A stretch of 13,269 nt of DNA. It comes from Hyphomicrobiaceae bacterium UBA4118. GTDB lineage: Bacteria > Pseudomonadota > Alphaproteobacteria > Rhizobiales > Methyloligellaceae. Location: positions 267 to 13,535 of the forward strand of contig DFXC01000166.1 of assembly GCA_002383105.1 (NCBI GenBank), in the 5' to 3' direction. Position numbers and translations under genes: made by a program. Shown here piece after piece: positions 1 through 6,706 of this stretch. Every line of letters starts with the position of its first letter. Positions within the stretch are counted from its first letter, which is position 1. The notes beneath the pieces are model-generated. The model had not been told where the DNA came from. It did no database searches and saw nothing but the letters and a program-made list of their open reading frames with translations.

Positions 1-34
1 GGGATTCCCAAGGTTCGTCGAGTCTGATTCAAGC

Positions 35-63
35 TGCATGCTGGTGAAGGAGGCCAGCATGCA
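35..63 (+). promoter_or_regulatory. Perfect hairpin with transposase Shine-Dalgarno in its loop
   Basis: Bases 35-44 (TGCATGCTGG) and 54-63 (CCAGCATGCA) form a perfect 10-bp inverted repeat. The 9-base loop TGAAGGAGG (45-53) contains the complete ribosome binding site AGGAGG (48-53), 9 bases before the ATG at 63. The first base of the start codon is the last base of the stem, so the structure would partly mask initiation while leaving the SD in the loop. Translational restraint of the transposase, or blocking of read-through expression from outside transcripts, is inference. The pairing itself is directly visible. Confidence 0.6.
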
Positions 64-1009
64 TGGCCAAAGCCCTTTCCACTGATCTTCGCCGTCGGGT
101 CGTCGATGCGAGTGCCCAGGGTATGTCGTGCCGCCAGGCAGCCGAGCGTTTCGGCGTCAGCGCGTCGAGTGCGATCCGCTGGCAGCAGCAGGTCCGAACG
201 ACCGGCACGATCGAGCCGCGGACGCAGGGCGGCGACCGTCGTTCGAAGCGGATCGAGGCGCATTCGCAGGTGATCCTCGGACTTGTGGCCGAGACGCCGG
301 ACATCACCCTTGTCGGGATCAGGGCGAGGCTGGCGGACAGGGGCGTACGGGTCGGGATGGGCACGCTCTGGCGGTTCTTCGACCGCCACAGGATCACGCG
401 CAAAAAAAGACCGCCCACGCGGCGGAACAGAACCGCCCCGATATCCTGAAGCGGCGCAAGGCCTGGTTCGACGGCCAGCTTGACCTCGATCCGACCCGGC
501 TCGTCTTCATTGACGAAACCGCCGCCTCAACCAAGATGGCCCGCCTCTACGGTCGGGCGCCCCGGGGCGAACGCTGCCGTGCCGCTGTGCCTCACGGCCA
601 CTGGAAGACAACAACCGTAACCGCCGGTCTCAGGCTCACCGGCATCGCCGCTCCCATGGTACTCGACGGACCGATGAACGGCGAGGCGTTCAGAGCTTAC
701 GTCGAGCAGGTGCTCGTTCCCGAACTCGCCGCCGGCGATGTCGTGGTGATGGATAATCTACCGGCGCACAAAGTCGGCGGCATTCGGGAGGCCATCGAAC
801 AAGCCGGCGCGACCCTCCTATACCTTCCGCCATACTCCCCCGACTTCAACCCGATCGAGATGGCTTTCGCCAAGCTCAAAGCCCTGCTACGCGCCGCTGC
901 CACGCGGACAATCCCGGACCTCTGGGACGCCATTGCTCACGCCATCCAACAGTTCGCCCCAAGCGAATGCCAAAACTACTTCGCTACCGCCGGATATGAT
1001 GCATTCTGA
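63..1009 (+). CDS. IS630-family transposase, two frames joined by -1 frameshift (orfA 63-449, orfB to 1009)
   Basis: DDE transposase that cuts and inserts the element at TA sites. The first frame (63-449, 128 aa if unshifted) is a helix-turn-helix DNA-binding module: [15 protein letters not shown] at about residues 26-40, then a second winged-helix-like half. The catalytic domain lies in the -1 frame and is entered at the A7 run 402-408. The fused product is about 315 aa, near the usual length of the family. Catalytic residues in fused numbering are D151 (VFIDET), D231 (VMDNLPAHK) and E266 (NPIEMAF). The last two have 34 residues between them, the DD(34)E spacing of the IS630/Tc1-mariner group. 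The ATG at 63 is chosen for AGGAGG 9 bases upstream. With an A-run exactly at the frame junction, a programmed shift is more likely than decay. A single mutation in an old copy cannot be excluded. Confidence 0.88.
369..388 (+). other. Stem-loop upstream of the transposase slippery site
   Basis: TGGCGGT (369-375) pairs perfectly with ACCGCCA (382-388) around a 6-base loop, TCTTCG. It ends 13 bases before the A7 run. It may modulate frameshifting or be a by-product of GC-rich coding sequence; only the pairing is seen. Confidence 0.35.
402..408 (+). other. A7 slippery site for the -1 frameshift of the transposase
   Basis: In the incoming frame the run reads AAA AAA AGA. Slipping back one base gives AAA AAA then AAG ACC and enters the catalytic frame. 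Runs of this length support both ribosomal -1 slippage and transcript slippage (an extra A). Two mutually exclusive small hairpins follow: 411-415 with 421-425, and 421-425 with 433-437. The second begins 12 bases after the run, close to where stimulatory structures usually sit. Without the shift, translation stops at 447-449. Confidence 0.65.
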
Positions 1010-1045
1010 TCGGAAAACGCTCTAGGTCCCCGGGGGCGCTGTTTG

Positions 1046-1348
1046 CTATCGGGCCGAGTAGGCCCACGCGGGTGCGGGCGTGTCTATCCCAGGTCCCGGG
1101 ATGACGATCGAATTGCCGTAGTCCGATATATGCATGCTGCTGTCGCTGTTGCCGATAAACGGCAGCGCGAGCGAGCTGCCCTTGGAGTAGTCAGGATTGA
1201 AGAGTTGCTCGGACGGAGAGGCGAAGTGGGACGAGCCGTCCTGGAGGCTCGCGTTCTGGCCTTCGATATCGAACGCGTAGGCGGTGCGGGGCGCTGCGGC
1301 CAACCCTGCCGCGCCGCACAGCACCAGCACGAGAGCGAGATGTTTCAT
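1046..1348 (-). CDS. Small secreted protein of unknown function (100 aa)
   Basis: I do not recognise the family. The chosen start is the ATG at 1348, which has GGGGGA about 9 bases upstream and begins directly with a clear Sec signal peptide: basic start MKH, hydrophobic LALVLVLCGAAGLAAA, then a likely cleavage after AYA around residue 26. An upstream in-frame ATG at 1393 would add 15 residues before the signal and has no visible SD. The mature part, about 75 residues, is rich in Ser, Asp, Asn, Gly and Pro. It contains LFNPDYSKGSSLALPFIGNS, lacks cysteine and has no membrane segment, so it is probably a soluble periplasmic or exported polypeptide. Its stop lies 21 bases from the insertion-sequence boundary. 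It is divergent from the glycosyltransferase gene, so the two may share control sequences in 1349-1503. A structural or envelope role is only a guess. Confidence 0.65.
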   Translation of the reverse strand: MKHLALVLVLCGAAGLAAAPRTAYAFDIEGQNASLQDGSSHFASPSEQLFNPDYSKGSSLALPFIGNSDSSMHISDYGNSIVIPGPGIDTPAPAWAYSAR

Positions 1349-1455
1349 CGCTGGAAGTCCCCCGAAGCAGTTGTCTTTAGTTAAGGGAAGCATAGCGCGT
1401 TACGGGCCGCCGCGCCACCCATGGAGGGCTCAAAATCGACAGGGGGCGATCGACC

Positions 1456-1484
1456 CGGCCCGGGCGGTTTCGCGAACCCGGCCG
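1456..1484 (+). other. GC-rich hairpin in the leader of the glycosyltransferase gene
   Basis: CGGCC (1456-1460) and GGG (1462-1464) pair with CCC (1477-1479) and GGCCG (1480-1484), giving 8 bp with one bulged C and a 12-base loop. It ends 19 bases before the glycosyltransferase ATG. No T-run follows, so a terminator is not supported. A leader structure is possible but may be chance in such GC-rich DNA. Confidence 0.25.
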
Positions 1485-1503
1485 CGCTGATACAAGCCGG
1501 TGC

Positions 1504-2631
1504 ATGGCCGCTCCCCGCCTCCTCTATGTCGTCACCGAGGACTGGTACTTCTTGTCGCACCGGCTGCCTATGGCCCGGGCCGCGCAGCAAGCCGGTTACG
1601 AGGTGCATGTCGCAACGCGGTTGAAGGACGGCGCTGCCTCCATCGCGAAGGAAGGCTTCGTGCCGCATGCGCTTGACTGGAGTCGCGGCAGCCTATCGCC
1701 GCTCGGCAGCCTGTCGGCCATCGTCGAGCTCCGGCGTCTCCTTCGTGGGCTCAAGCCCGACATCCTCCACAACATTTCCTTGAAGCCCGTTCTGCTCGGC
1801 ACGGCGGCAAGCCTCGGTGTTTCCGACACCGCCGTGGTCAACAGCCTCACCGGTCTCGGCACGCTCTTCATCGGCGAGGCGCAGGTGAGCAGTGTCACGC
1901 GCCGCGCCGTGCGCTTCGCGCTCCGCCACCTCCTCACGCGGAAGCGCAGCCGGGCCGTCGTGCAGAATCCCGACGACCGCGCCTTCGTCGCCGCGCTCGG
2001 CGTGCCGCCCGAGATGGTGATGCTCATTCCAGGCTCGGGCGTCGACACCAGGGCGTTGACGCCACTGCCTGAGCCGCCGCCACCGGTGACCGCTGCCTAT
2101 GTCGGGCGCATGCTCGCTGACAAGGGCGTGCTCACCCTCATCGATGCGTTCTCTCTCCTCGGCAAGCGAGGTGTGGCGCTTAAGCTCCTGCTTGCTGGCG
2201 ATTGCGACAAGGAGAATCCCGGCTCGCTTGCCCCCGAGCAGCTCCGCGAATTCGCCAGCCTCTACGGCATCGAATGGCTCGGCCACGTGACCGATATCAA
2301 GACGGTGTGGGCGCGTGCTCATTTCGCCGTGCTTGCCTCCCGCCGCGAGGGACTGCCGAAGAGCCTGCTCGAGGCTGCTGCCTGCGGGCGGGCGATGGTC
2401 GCGACCGATGCACCGGGATGTCGCGAGATCGCCATCGACGGGGAGACTGCACTGACCGTGCCTGTCGACGATATAGGGGCACTGGCCGCCGCCATGGCGA
2501 AGGTCGCTAGCGACGCCGATCTGCGTCAGCGATTTGGGGCCAATGCGCGTGCGCTGGTGGAGGCCAAGTTCTCTGCCGAGGCCATCGGGCGGCAGACCGT
2601 CGCGCTCTACAATGCGCTTAGGACCGTATAG
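1504..2631 (+). CDS. Glycosyltransferase family 4 (GT-B fold), surface polysaccharide assembly
   Basis: Predicted retaining glycosyltransferase of 375 aa that moves a sugar from a nucleotide donor onto a lipid-linked or polysaccharide acceptor at the cytoplasmic face of the inner membrane. The N-terminal acceptor domain opens with LLYVVTEDWYFLSHRLPMA (residues 6-24), a hallmark of a GT4 subgroup in O-antigen and exopolysaccharide loci. The C-terminal donor domain starts near residue 195 (AAYVGRMLADKGVLTLIDAF). It carries the E-x7-E signature, E282 and E290, in REGLPKSLLEAAACGRAMVA, followed by the PGCREIAIDGETAL loop that contacts the nucleotide sugar. No signal peptide is seen. The ATG at 1504 keeps the full N-terminal strand but has no strong SD. 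The stop overlaps the stop of the convergent reductase gene by 14 bases. Its location suggests it extends the glycan begun by the neighbouring trio. Donor and linkage cannot be read from the sequence. Confidence 0.88.
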   Translation: MAAPRLLYVVTEDWYFLSHRLPMARAAQQAGYEVHVATRLKDGAASIAKEGFVPHALDWSRGSLSPLGSLSAIVELRRLLRGLKPDILHNISLKPVLLGTAASLGVSDTAVVNSLTGLGTLFIGEAQVSSVTRRAVRFALRHLLTRKRSRAVVQNPDDRAFVAALGVPPEMVMLIPGSGVDTRALTPLPEPPPPVTAAYVGRMLADKGVLTLIDAFSLLGKRGVALKLLLAGDCDKENPGSLAPEQLREFASLYGIEWLGHVTDIKTVWARAHFAVLASRREGLPKSLLEAAACGRAMVATDAPGCREIAIDGETALTVPVDDIGALAAAMAKVASDADLRQRFGANARALVEAKFSAEAIGRQTVALYNALRTV

Positions 2632-3556
2632 CGCCGTTCTCGGCGCGCATCATTCTGGCGATGCCGTCACGTGTCGCCACGGCCGGGCGCCAGCCGATCT
2701 CCATCAGCTTTGAGGCATCGATGACGAAGTCGCCGGAGATGCGCTCCCACTCGGCTTCTCTGCCGAAGGACTTCATCAGCCGCTTGACGGCGCCCAGCGG
2801 CACTTTCACGAGGTGAGGGGGGCGTCCAAGCCCCTCGCGCATGGCGGCGACGAGGTCGGCCACGCTGATCGGCTCGGCATCGGCGACAAGAAACGTCTCG
2901 TTGGCGGCTTGCTCCGAGACGAGCACGAGTGAGATCGCCGAGACGAGATTCTCCAGCGCCAGAAGCGAGCGGCGGTTGCCGAGGCCGGCGAAAGGGAGCG
3001 GCATGGGCGTCTTGGCGAGCGTAGCAAGGCTCGCGATATTGCCTTTGACGCCTTTGCCATAGACGACGGCGGGGCGGAGCACGGTGAAGGTGACGCCGCT
3101 TTGCGCGATGAGCCGCTCGGCCGCAAGCTTTGATCGCCCATAGGCGTCGGTGGGGAGGGCCGTGTCCTTTTCGGTGATGGGGTGATCCGCAGACAGGCCT
3201 GCTTGCGCCCGCACCGAGGAGATCAGCACGAGACGCTCGATCCTGCCGCGCGCCGCTTCCGCAAGCTCGTCGGCGGCGTCTGCATTGATGCGAGTGTAGA
3301 GCTCATCGGGGAGCGAGCCTGGGGCGTGCGCGATGCCGGCGAGATGCACCACATGGCTTGCGCCGTCGAGCAGCGCCGGCCAATCGACTGGGCGCCCAAG
3401 GTCGGGCATGGCGACGCGCTCGACGCCGCTTGCCGTTTGGATGGTCGATGGATCGCGCGCAGCTGCCCTGACCTGCCAGCCCATCTTGGCGAGGACGCCG
3501 GTAAGCCGTCTGCCGATGAAGCCCGTGGCACCGGTGATGAGGACGCGGCGGCCCAC
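2618..3556 (-). CDS. NAD(P)-dependent SDR epimerase/4-ketoreductase (WbpV/WreQ type)
   Basis: Extended short-chain dehydrogenase of 312 aa acting on a UDP-sugar. The nucleotide-binding motif GATGFIG is at residues 9-15 and HLAGIAHA at 71-78. The catalytic residues are Ser in LISSV (113-114) and the YxxxK pair Y139/K143 in DAYGRSK. NAD(P) and sugar contacts follow in LRPAVVYGKG (160-169). Some homologues in such loci are labelled UDP-glucose 4-epimerase. Beside a WbpM-type dehydratase and a WbpL-type transferase, however, the likely role is reduction of the 4-keto intermediate to UDP-QuiNAc or UDP-FucNAc, as for WbpV and WbpK in Pseudomonas and WreQ in Rhizobium. The start is GTG at 3556, directly after the TAG of the upstream transferase gene, with GGGGA about 7 bases before it, so translation is probably coupled. 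It is the last gene of the three-gene minus-strand unit. The exact sugar product is not certain. Confidence 0.85.
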   Translation of the reverse strand: MGRRVLITGATGFIGRRLTGVLAKMGWQVRAAARDPSTIQTASGVERVAMPDLGRPVDWPALLDGASHVVHLAGIAHAPGSLPDELYTRINADAADELAEAARGRIERLVLISSVRAQAGLSADHPITEKDTALPTDAYGRSKLAAERLIAQSGVTFTVLRPAVVYGKGVKGNIASLATLAKTPMPLPFAGLGNRRSLLALENLVSAISLVLVSEQAANETFLVADAEPISVADLVAAMREGLGRPPHLVKVPLGAVKRLMKSFGREAEWERISGDFVIDASKLMEIGWRPAVATRDGIARMMRAENGAIRS

Positions 3557-4567
3557 CTAACGTCCCCGGGCGAGCGCGGAGAGCACGAGGCCCGTCGCGA
3601 GCAGGCCGAGCCCAAGGCACAAGAAATCGACCAGGAACGAGCGGGCTAGCACCGTGGCGACGGCAAGGCCGGCAAGAACGAGCCCAAGCACGAACACCCG
3701 CGCCGTCACCTGCGGCACGCGCAGTCCTTGCACCACCGCGCGCTGATAGAAATGCGTCCGGTGCGCCGAGAGAATCGGCTCGCGATCGATGATGCGGCGA
3801 AACAGCGTCAGCGTCGCGTCGGCAAGCGTGTAGAGCGACAGCAGAAGCGCCGCCGCCAGATGCGCCTTGGCGACGAAGATCAGCATGAAGGCGAGGCAAA
3901 AGCCGATCGGTAGGCTGCCGGCGTCGCCGAGAAAGACCTTGGCCGGATGCTTGTTGAACACTGCGAAGCCGAGCACGGCGCCCAGCAGCACGAGGGCCAG
4001 GAGCCCGACCGTGGCGGGGACCGCCCTCAAGGCTTGCAAGGCGGTGATGCCAATCGTCATCGGCACGACCTGCGCGACCGTCATCCAGTCGAGCCCATCG
4101 AGGAAGTTGACGGCATTCACGAACCAGACCGTGCCGAGCACGATCAGCGCGCGCTCCGCGACCAGGGGAAGCAGGTCGGGAAAAACCTGAAACCCGCTGG
4201 GAAGGCTCAAGGCCATGACGAGGGCGGCGAGCGTCTGGCCGATGAGGCGCCAGGAGACGGGGAGCGCGTGGGCGTCGTCGAGTGAGCCGAGGATAGTGAG
4301 CGCCACGGCGATCGCCAGCACCGGAACGAGGCTCGGCTCCGGGGCTGGATGCCACAGAAGAACGGCAAGCGCGCAGCCGATCAGCACGGTGGCCGTGACC
4401 GCGAGCCCGGCGCCTTGCGGCGTCGCGACCTTGTGGGACGAGCGCGCGTTTGGCCGCGCCAGGAGATGGCGGATGAGGAGCGGCCGCAACAGAAAGACCA
4501 GGAGGGCTGAGAGGCCCGCGCACCCCGCCACCATGGCGGCCCAAAGCGCAGGCTGGTCGAGCGGCAT
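3557..4567 (-). CDS. Polyprenyl-phosphate sugar-1-phosphate transferase (MraY/WecA/WbpL family)
   Basis: Integral inner-membrane enzyme, 336 aa, expected to transfer a UDP-activated N-acetylated sugar phosphate to undecaprenyl phosphate, the committed first step of O-antigen or exopolysaccharide synthesis. About ten hydrophobic segments are visible. Family motifs run in order: NARSSHKVATPQGAG (40-54), the Mg-binding pair in GSLDDAHALP (D97-D98), NAVNFLDGLDWM (151-162), HPAKVFLGDAGSLPIGF (207-223), and the late cytoplasmic loop with SAHRTHFYQRA (267-277) equivalent to the HxH region of WecA/WbpL. The chosen start is ATG 4567, 5 bases after the dehydratase stop, which matches the usual N-terminus. 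An in-frame ATG at 4603 would add 12 residues and overlap the upstream gene by 31 bases; neither start has an ideally spaced SD. Coupled tightly to both neighbours. Preference for QuiNAc or FucNAc over GlcNAc is inferred from those neighbours. Confidence 0.87.
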   Translation of the reverse strand: MPLDQPALWAAMVAGCAGLSALLVFLLRPLLIRHLLARPNARSSHKVATPQGAGLAVTATVLIGCALAVLLWHPAPEPSLVPVLAIAVALTILGSLDDAHALPVSWRLIGQTLAALVMALSLPSGFQVFPDLLPLVAERALIVLGTVWFVNAVNFLDGLDWMTVAQVVPMTIGITALQALRAVPATVGLLALVLLGAVLGFAVFNKHPAKVFLGDAGSLPIGFCLAFMLIFVAKAHLAAALLLSLYTLADATLTLFRRIIDREPILSAHRTHFYQRAVVQGLRVPQVTARVFVLGLVLAGLAVATVLARSFLVDFLCLGLGLLATGLVLSALARGR

Positions 4568-4572
4568 CCCCT

Positions 4573-6540
4573 CTAATGCAGCGTGCGGGAGACGGGCTGC
4601 CATTCGCCCTTGGGCGAGACCGCATGTCCCGTGGTCGACGGCACATAGCCCTCGACCGTCGCGCGCAGCAACTCCTGCAGCTCGGTCTCGTCCATTCTGT
4701 GCATCGCGTCTTCGAGGCGCTCGAGCGCCGTGGCGAGGTCCTCGAAGGGCAATATCGGCTCGGAGTTCTTGAAGATGCGCGGATGGCTGGTGCCGGTCGT
4801 GTTCTCGCCGATCAAGAGCTCCTCGTAGAGCTTCTCGCCACGCCTGAGGCCCACATATTCGATGGCGATGTCGCCGTCGGGGTGGCTTTCATCGCGCACT
4901 TCGAGCCCCGACAGGCGGACCATAGTGCGGGCGAGATCGTCGATCTTCACCGGCGTCCCCATCTCGAGCACGAAGACCTCGCCGCCGGTCGCCATTGTGC
5001 CGGCCTGGATAACGAGCTGGGCGGCCTCGGGGATGGACATGAAGTAGCGGATTATCTCGGGATGGGTGACGGTCACCGGGCCGCCGGCCTTGATCTGGTT
5101 GCGGAAGCGCCGCACCACCGAGCCCGACGAATCGAGCACATTGCCGAAGCGCACCATGGTGAAGATGGTGGTGGTGCCGCGCTCCTGAGCGAGCGCCTGG
5201 AGGATCTGCTCGGCGAGGCGCTTGCTCGCTCCCATGATGTTGGTCGGGCGGACGGCCTTGTCGGTCGACACCAGCACGAAACGGTCGACGCCGAGCTCCT
5301 TGGCCGCCTCGGCGACGGCAAGGGTGCCGAAAGTGTTGTTCTGGAGCCCCGCGAACGGGTTCGCCTCGACGATCGGGACATGCTTGTAGGCGGCGGCGTG
5401 GTAGATCACCTGCACCCCGAGCTCCTGAATGGTGCGCGAGACGAGCTTGCGGTCGAGCACCGAGCCAAGCACCTCGACCACGGTCGTGGCGGCAGGCGCA
5501 TCGGCTTCGGCCCTCATGCGTAGGCGGCGCTGCACCTCCTCGATCTCCATGGAGATCTCGTAGAGGGCGACCTCGGACAGCTCGAACAGCACCAGCGTCT
5601 GAGGCCCAAGCCTCAGCAGTTGGCGGGTCAGCTCCGAGCCGATCGAGCCGCCGGCTCCGGTGATCATCACCACCTTGCCGCGCACGTTGGCGCTCAACAG
5701 CTCGAGATTGGGGATGACCGGATCGCGCCCCAAAAGGTCCTCGACCTCGATGAGCCTTAGGTCGCTCACTTCGACATGGCCTGAGGCGATCTCTTCGAGC
5801 GCGGGCAGCGTCTTCACCACGACGGGGTAGGCCTCGAGCGCCCTGATGGCGATCCGGCGCTCGCCGCGGAGCGCCGAAGGCGTGGCAAGCAGCACCTCCT
5901 TCACGTTCTCCTCGGCGATCGTCTTGCCGATCTTCTCGGGTCTGAGCACCTTGACGCCGTGCACCACCTGCCCCGCCAGCGAAGGATTGCTGTCGATGAA
6001 GGCGACGGCCTTGTATTTGCCCGTCTCGTTCAGGGCGCGCAGAAGCTGGATGCCGATGGTTCCGGCGCCGTAGATGATCACCCGCTTCCGCTCGTCGAAG
6101 CTTACCGGCTTGTGTTGAGGCGCGGCCTTAAGGAGCGCCGAGGCTGCCCATTGCCGGCTGAGGCGGATGAGACCCGCGGCGATCAGGCCATAGATCACGA
6201 TCACCGAACGCGGATGGACCTTGACGCCGCTCATCAGCACGACGAGCGCCCACAGCACGGTGGCTATGATCACCGCCACATAGATGCGGGTGGTGCCCTC
6301 GGGCCCGATGAAGCGGGTCACGAGCTTGTAGAGCCCGCGCATATAGAAGACGACGATGCCGATCACCGGCGCCACGGCCATGAGCAGCATCTTGTCGAGG
6401 CTGTCCGGCACGTAGAGCTCGCTCAGGCGCAGCGAATAGGCCGCCCACAACGCGAAGGTCAGCATCACGATGTCGTTGACGATCAGAACCGTCCGCTTGA
6501 ACCAGCGAGGACGCTCGATCAGCCATATGGCAAGCTGCAT
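4573..6540 (-). CDS. Membrane-bound UDP-sugar 4,6-dehydratase (WbpM/CapD/FlaA1-like)
   Basis: Predicted to convert UDP-GlcNAc to UDP-2-acetamido-2,6-dideoxy-4-hexulose, the precursor of QuiNAc and FucNAc. The 655-aa protein has the full two-part architecture. Four or five N-terminal membrane segments (about 17-125) are followed by a first Rossmann-like domain with GAGTIG (158-163), then the catalytic SDR domain with GAGGSIG (295-301), HAAAYKHVP (381-389) and STDKA (425-429). PTNIMGASK (432-440) puts Met436 where classical SDRs have Tyr, with Lys440 four residues on: the SMK triad typical of this subfamily. The start is ATG 6540, with GGGGTGG about 7 bases before it. Longer in-frame readings back to 6846 would overlap the lutC gene and add non-homologous sequence, so they are rejected. 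It is first in the minus-strand polysaccharide unit, with 155 bases between it and lutC, so it may have its own promoter or receive read-through. Confidence 0.92.
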   Translation of the reverse strand: MQLAIWLIERPRWFKRTVLIVNDIVMLTFALWAAYSLRLSELYVPDSLDKMLLMAVAPVIGIVVFYMRGLYKLVTRFIGPEGTTRIYVAVIIATVLWALVVLMSGVKVHPRSVIVIYGLIAAGLIRLSRQWAASALLKAAPQHKPVSFDERKRVIIYGAGTIGIQLLRALNETGKYKAVAFIDSNPSLAGQVVHGVKVLRPEKIGKTIAEENVKEVLLATPSALRGERRIAIRALEAYPVVVKTLPALEEIASGHVEVSDLRLIEVEDLLGRDPVIPNLELLSANVRGKVVMITGAGGSIGSELTRQLLRLGPQTLVLFELSEVALYEISMEIEEVQRRLRMRAEADAPAATTVVEVLGSVLDRKLVSRTIQELGVQVIYHAAAYKHVPIVEANPFAGLQNNTFGTLAVAEAAKELGVDRFVLVSTDKAVRPTNIMGASKRLAEQILQALAQERGTTTIFTMVRFGNVLDSSGSVVRRFRNQIKAGGPVTVTHPEIIRYFMSIPEAAQLVIQAGTMATGGEVFVLEMGTPVKIDDLARTMVRLSGLEVRDESHPDGDIAIEYVGLRRGEKLYEELLIGENTTGTSHPRIFKNSEPILPFEDLATALERLEDAMHRMDETELQELLRATVEGYVPSTTGHAVSPKGEWQPVSRTLH

Positions 6541-6640
6541 TAACGGCCACCCCGTACCGGTCTCGTGCCGGACCCGGAAGATCATACACGCAGGGAGAGT
6601 GCGCCGCACCATAATCGAAGCGTGACGCGAACGGAAGTGA

Positions 6641-6706
6641 GCGCGCGTGGCGGCCGATGGCACGGTGGGCGGCGACGCGCGCCTCCGTTCCTCGCCTAAC
6701 CGAGGA
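6641..6706 (-). other. Inverted repeats between lutC and the dehydratase gene, no clear terminator
   Basis: Two structures are visible. GCGCGCGT (6641-6648) pairs with ACGCGCGC (6675-6682) over a 26-base loop. TCCTCG (6689-6694) pairs with CGAGGA (6701-6706), with the lutC stop codon in its loop. Neither is followed by a T-run on the minus strand, so an intrinsic terminator is not demonstrated. The remaining intergenic sequence, 6541-6640, shows no feature I can name beyond the dehydratase SD. Confidence 0.25.

Larger units (their letters stand above)
1..1024 (+). mobile_element. IS630-family insertion sequence, right end inside the window, left end unproven
   Basis: The element carries a two-frame IS630-type transposase (63-1009). 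Its right boundary is placed at the TA of CTAG (1022-1025), 15 bases after the transposase stop. This fits the family's insertion into TA, often within CTAG, but the placement is inferred. The sequence before the transposase (1-62) is probably the left end. I could not align it convincingly as an inverted repeat of the right end (GATCGGAAAACGCTCTA, 1008-1024), so the true left end may lie outside the window. The insertion lies 21 bases from the stop of the neighbouring minus-strand gene and does not visibly break it. Confidence 0.75.

Noticed and set aside
128..401. Independent start of the second transposase frame at 128
   Set aside because: The upstream part of this frame is the shadow of orfA; homology to the catalytic domain starts only after the A7 run, so fusion by frameshift explains it better.
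3303..4646. 447-aa open frame on the minus strand
   Set aside because: It is an alternative frame of the transferase and reductase genes, rich in Arg/Pro/Ala/His with no domain. Both overlapped genes have intact family motifs.
4576..5523. 315-aa plus-strand open frame opposite the dehydratase gene
   Set aside because: Composition is His/Arg/Gly/Glu rich as expected of an antisense shadow; the minus-strand dehydratase is unambiguous.
6641..6706. Rho-independent terminator after lutC
   Set aside because: Stems exist but there is no T-run on the minus strand, and one stem has a 26-base loop.
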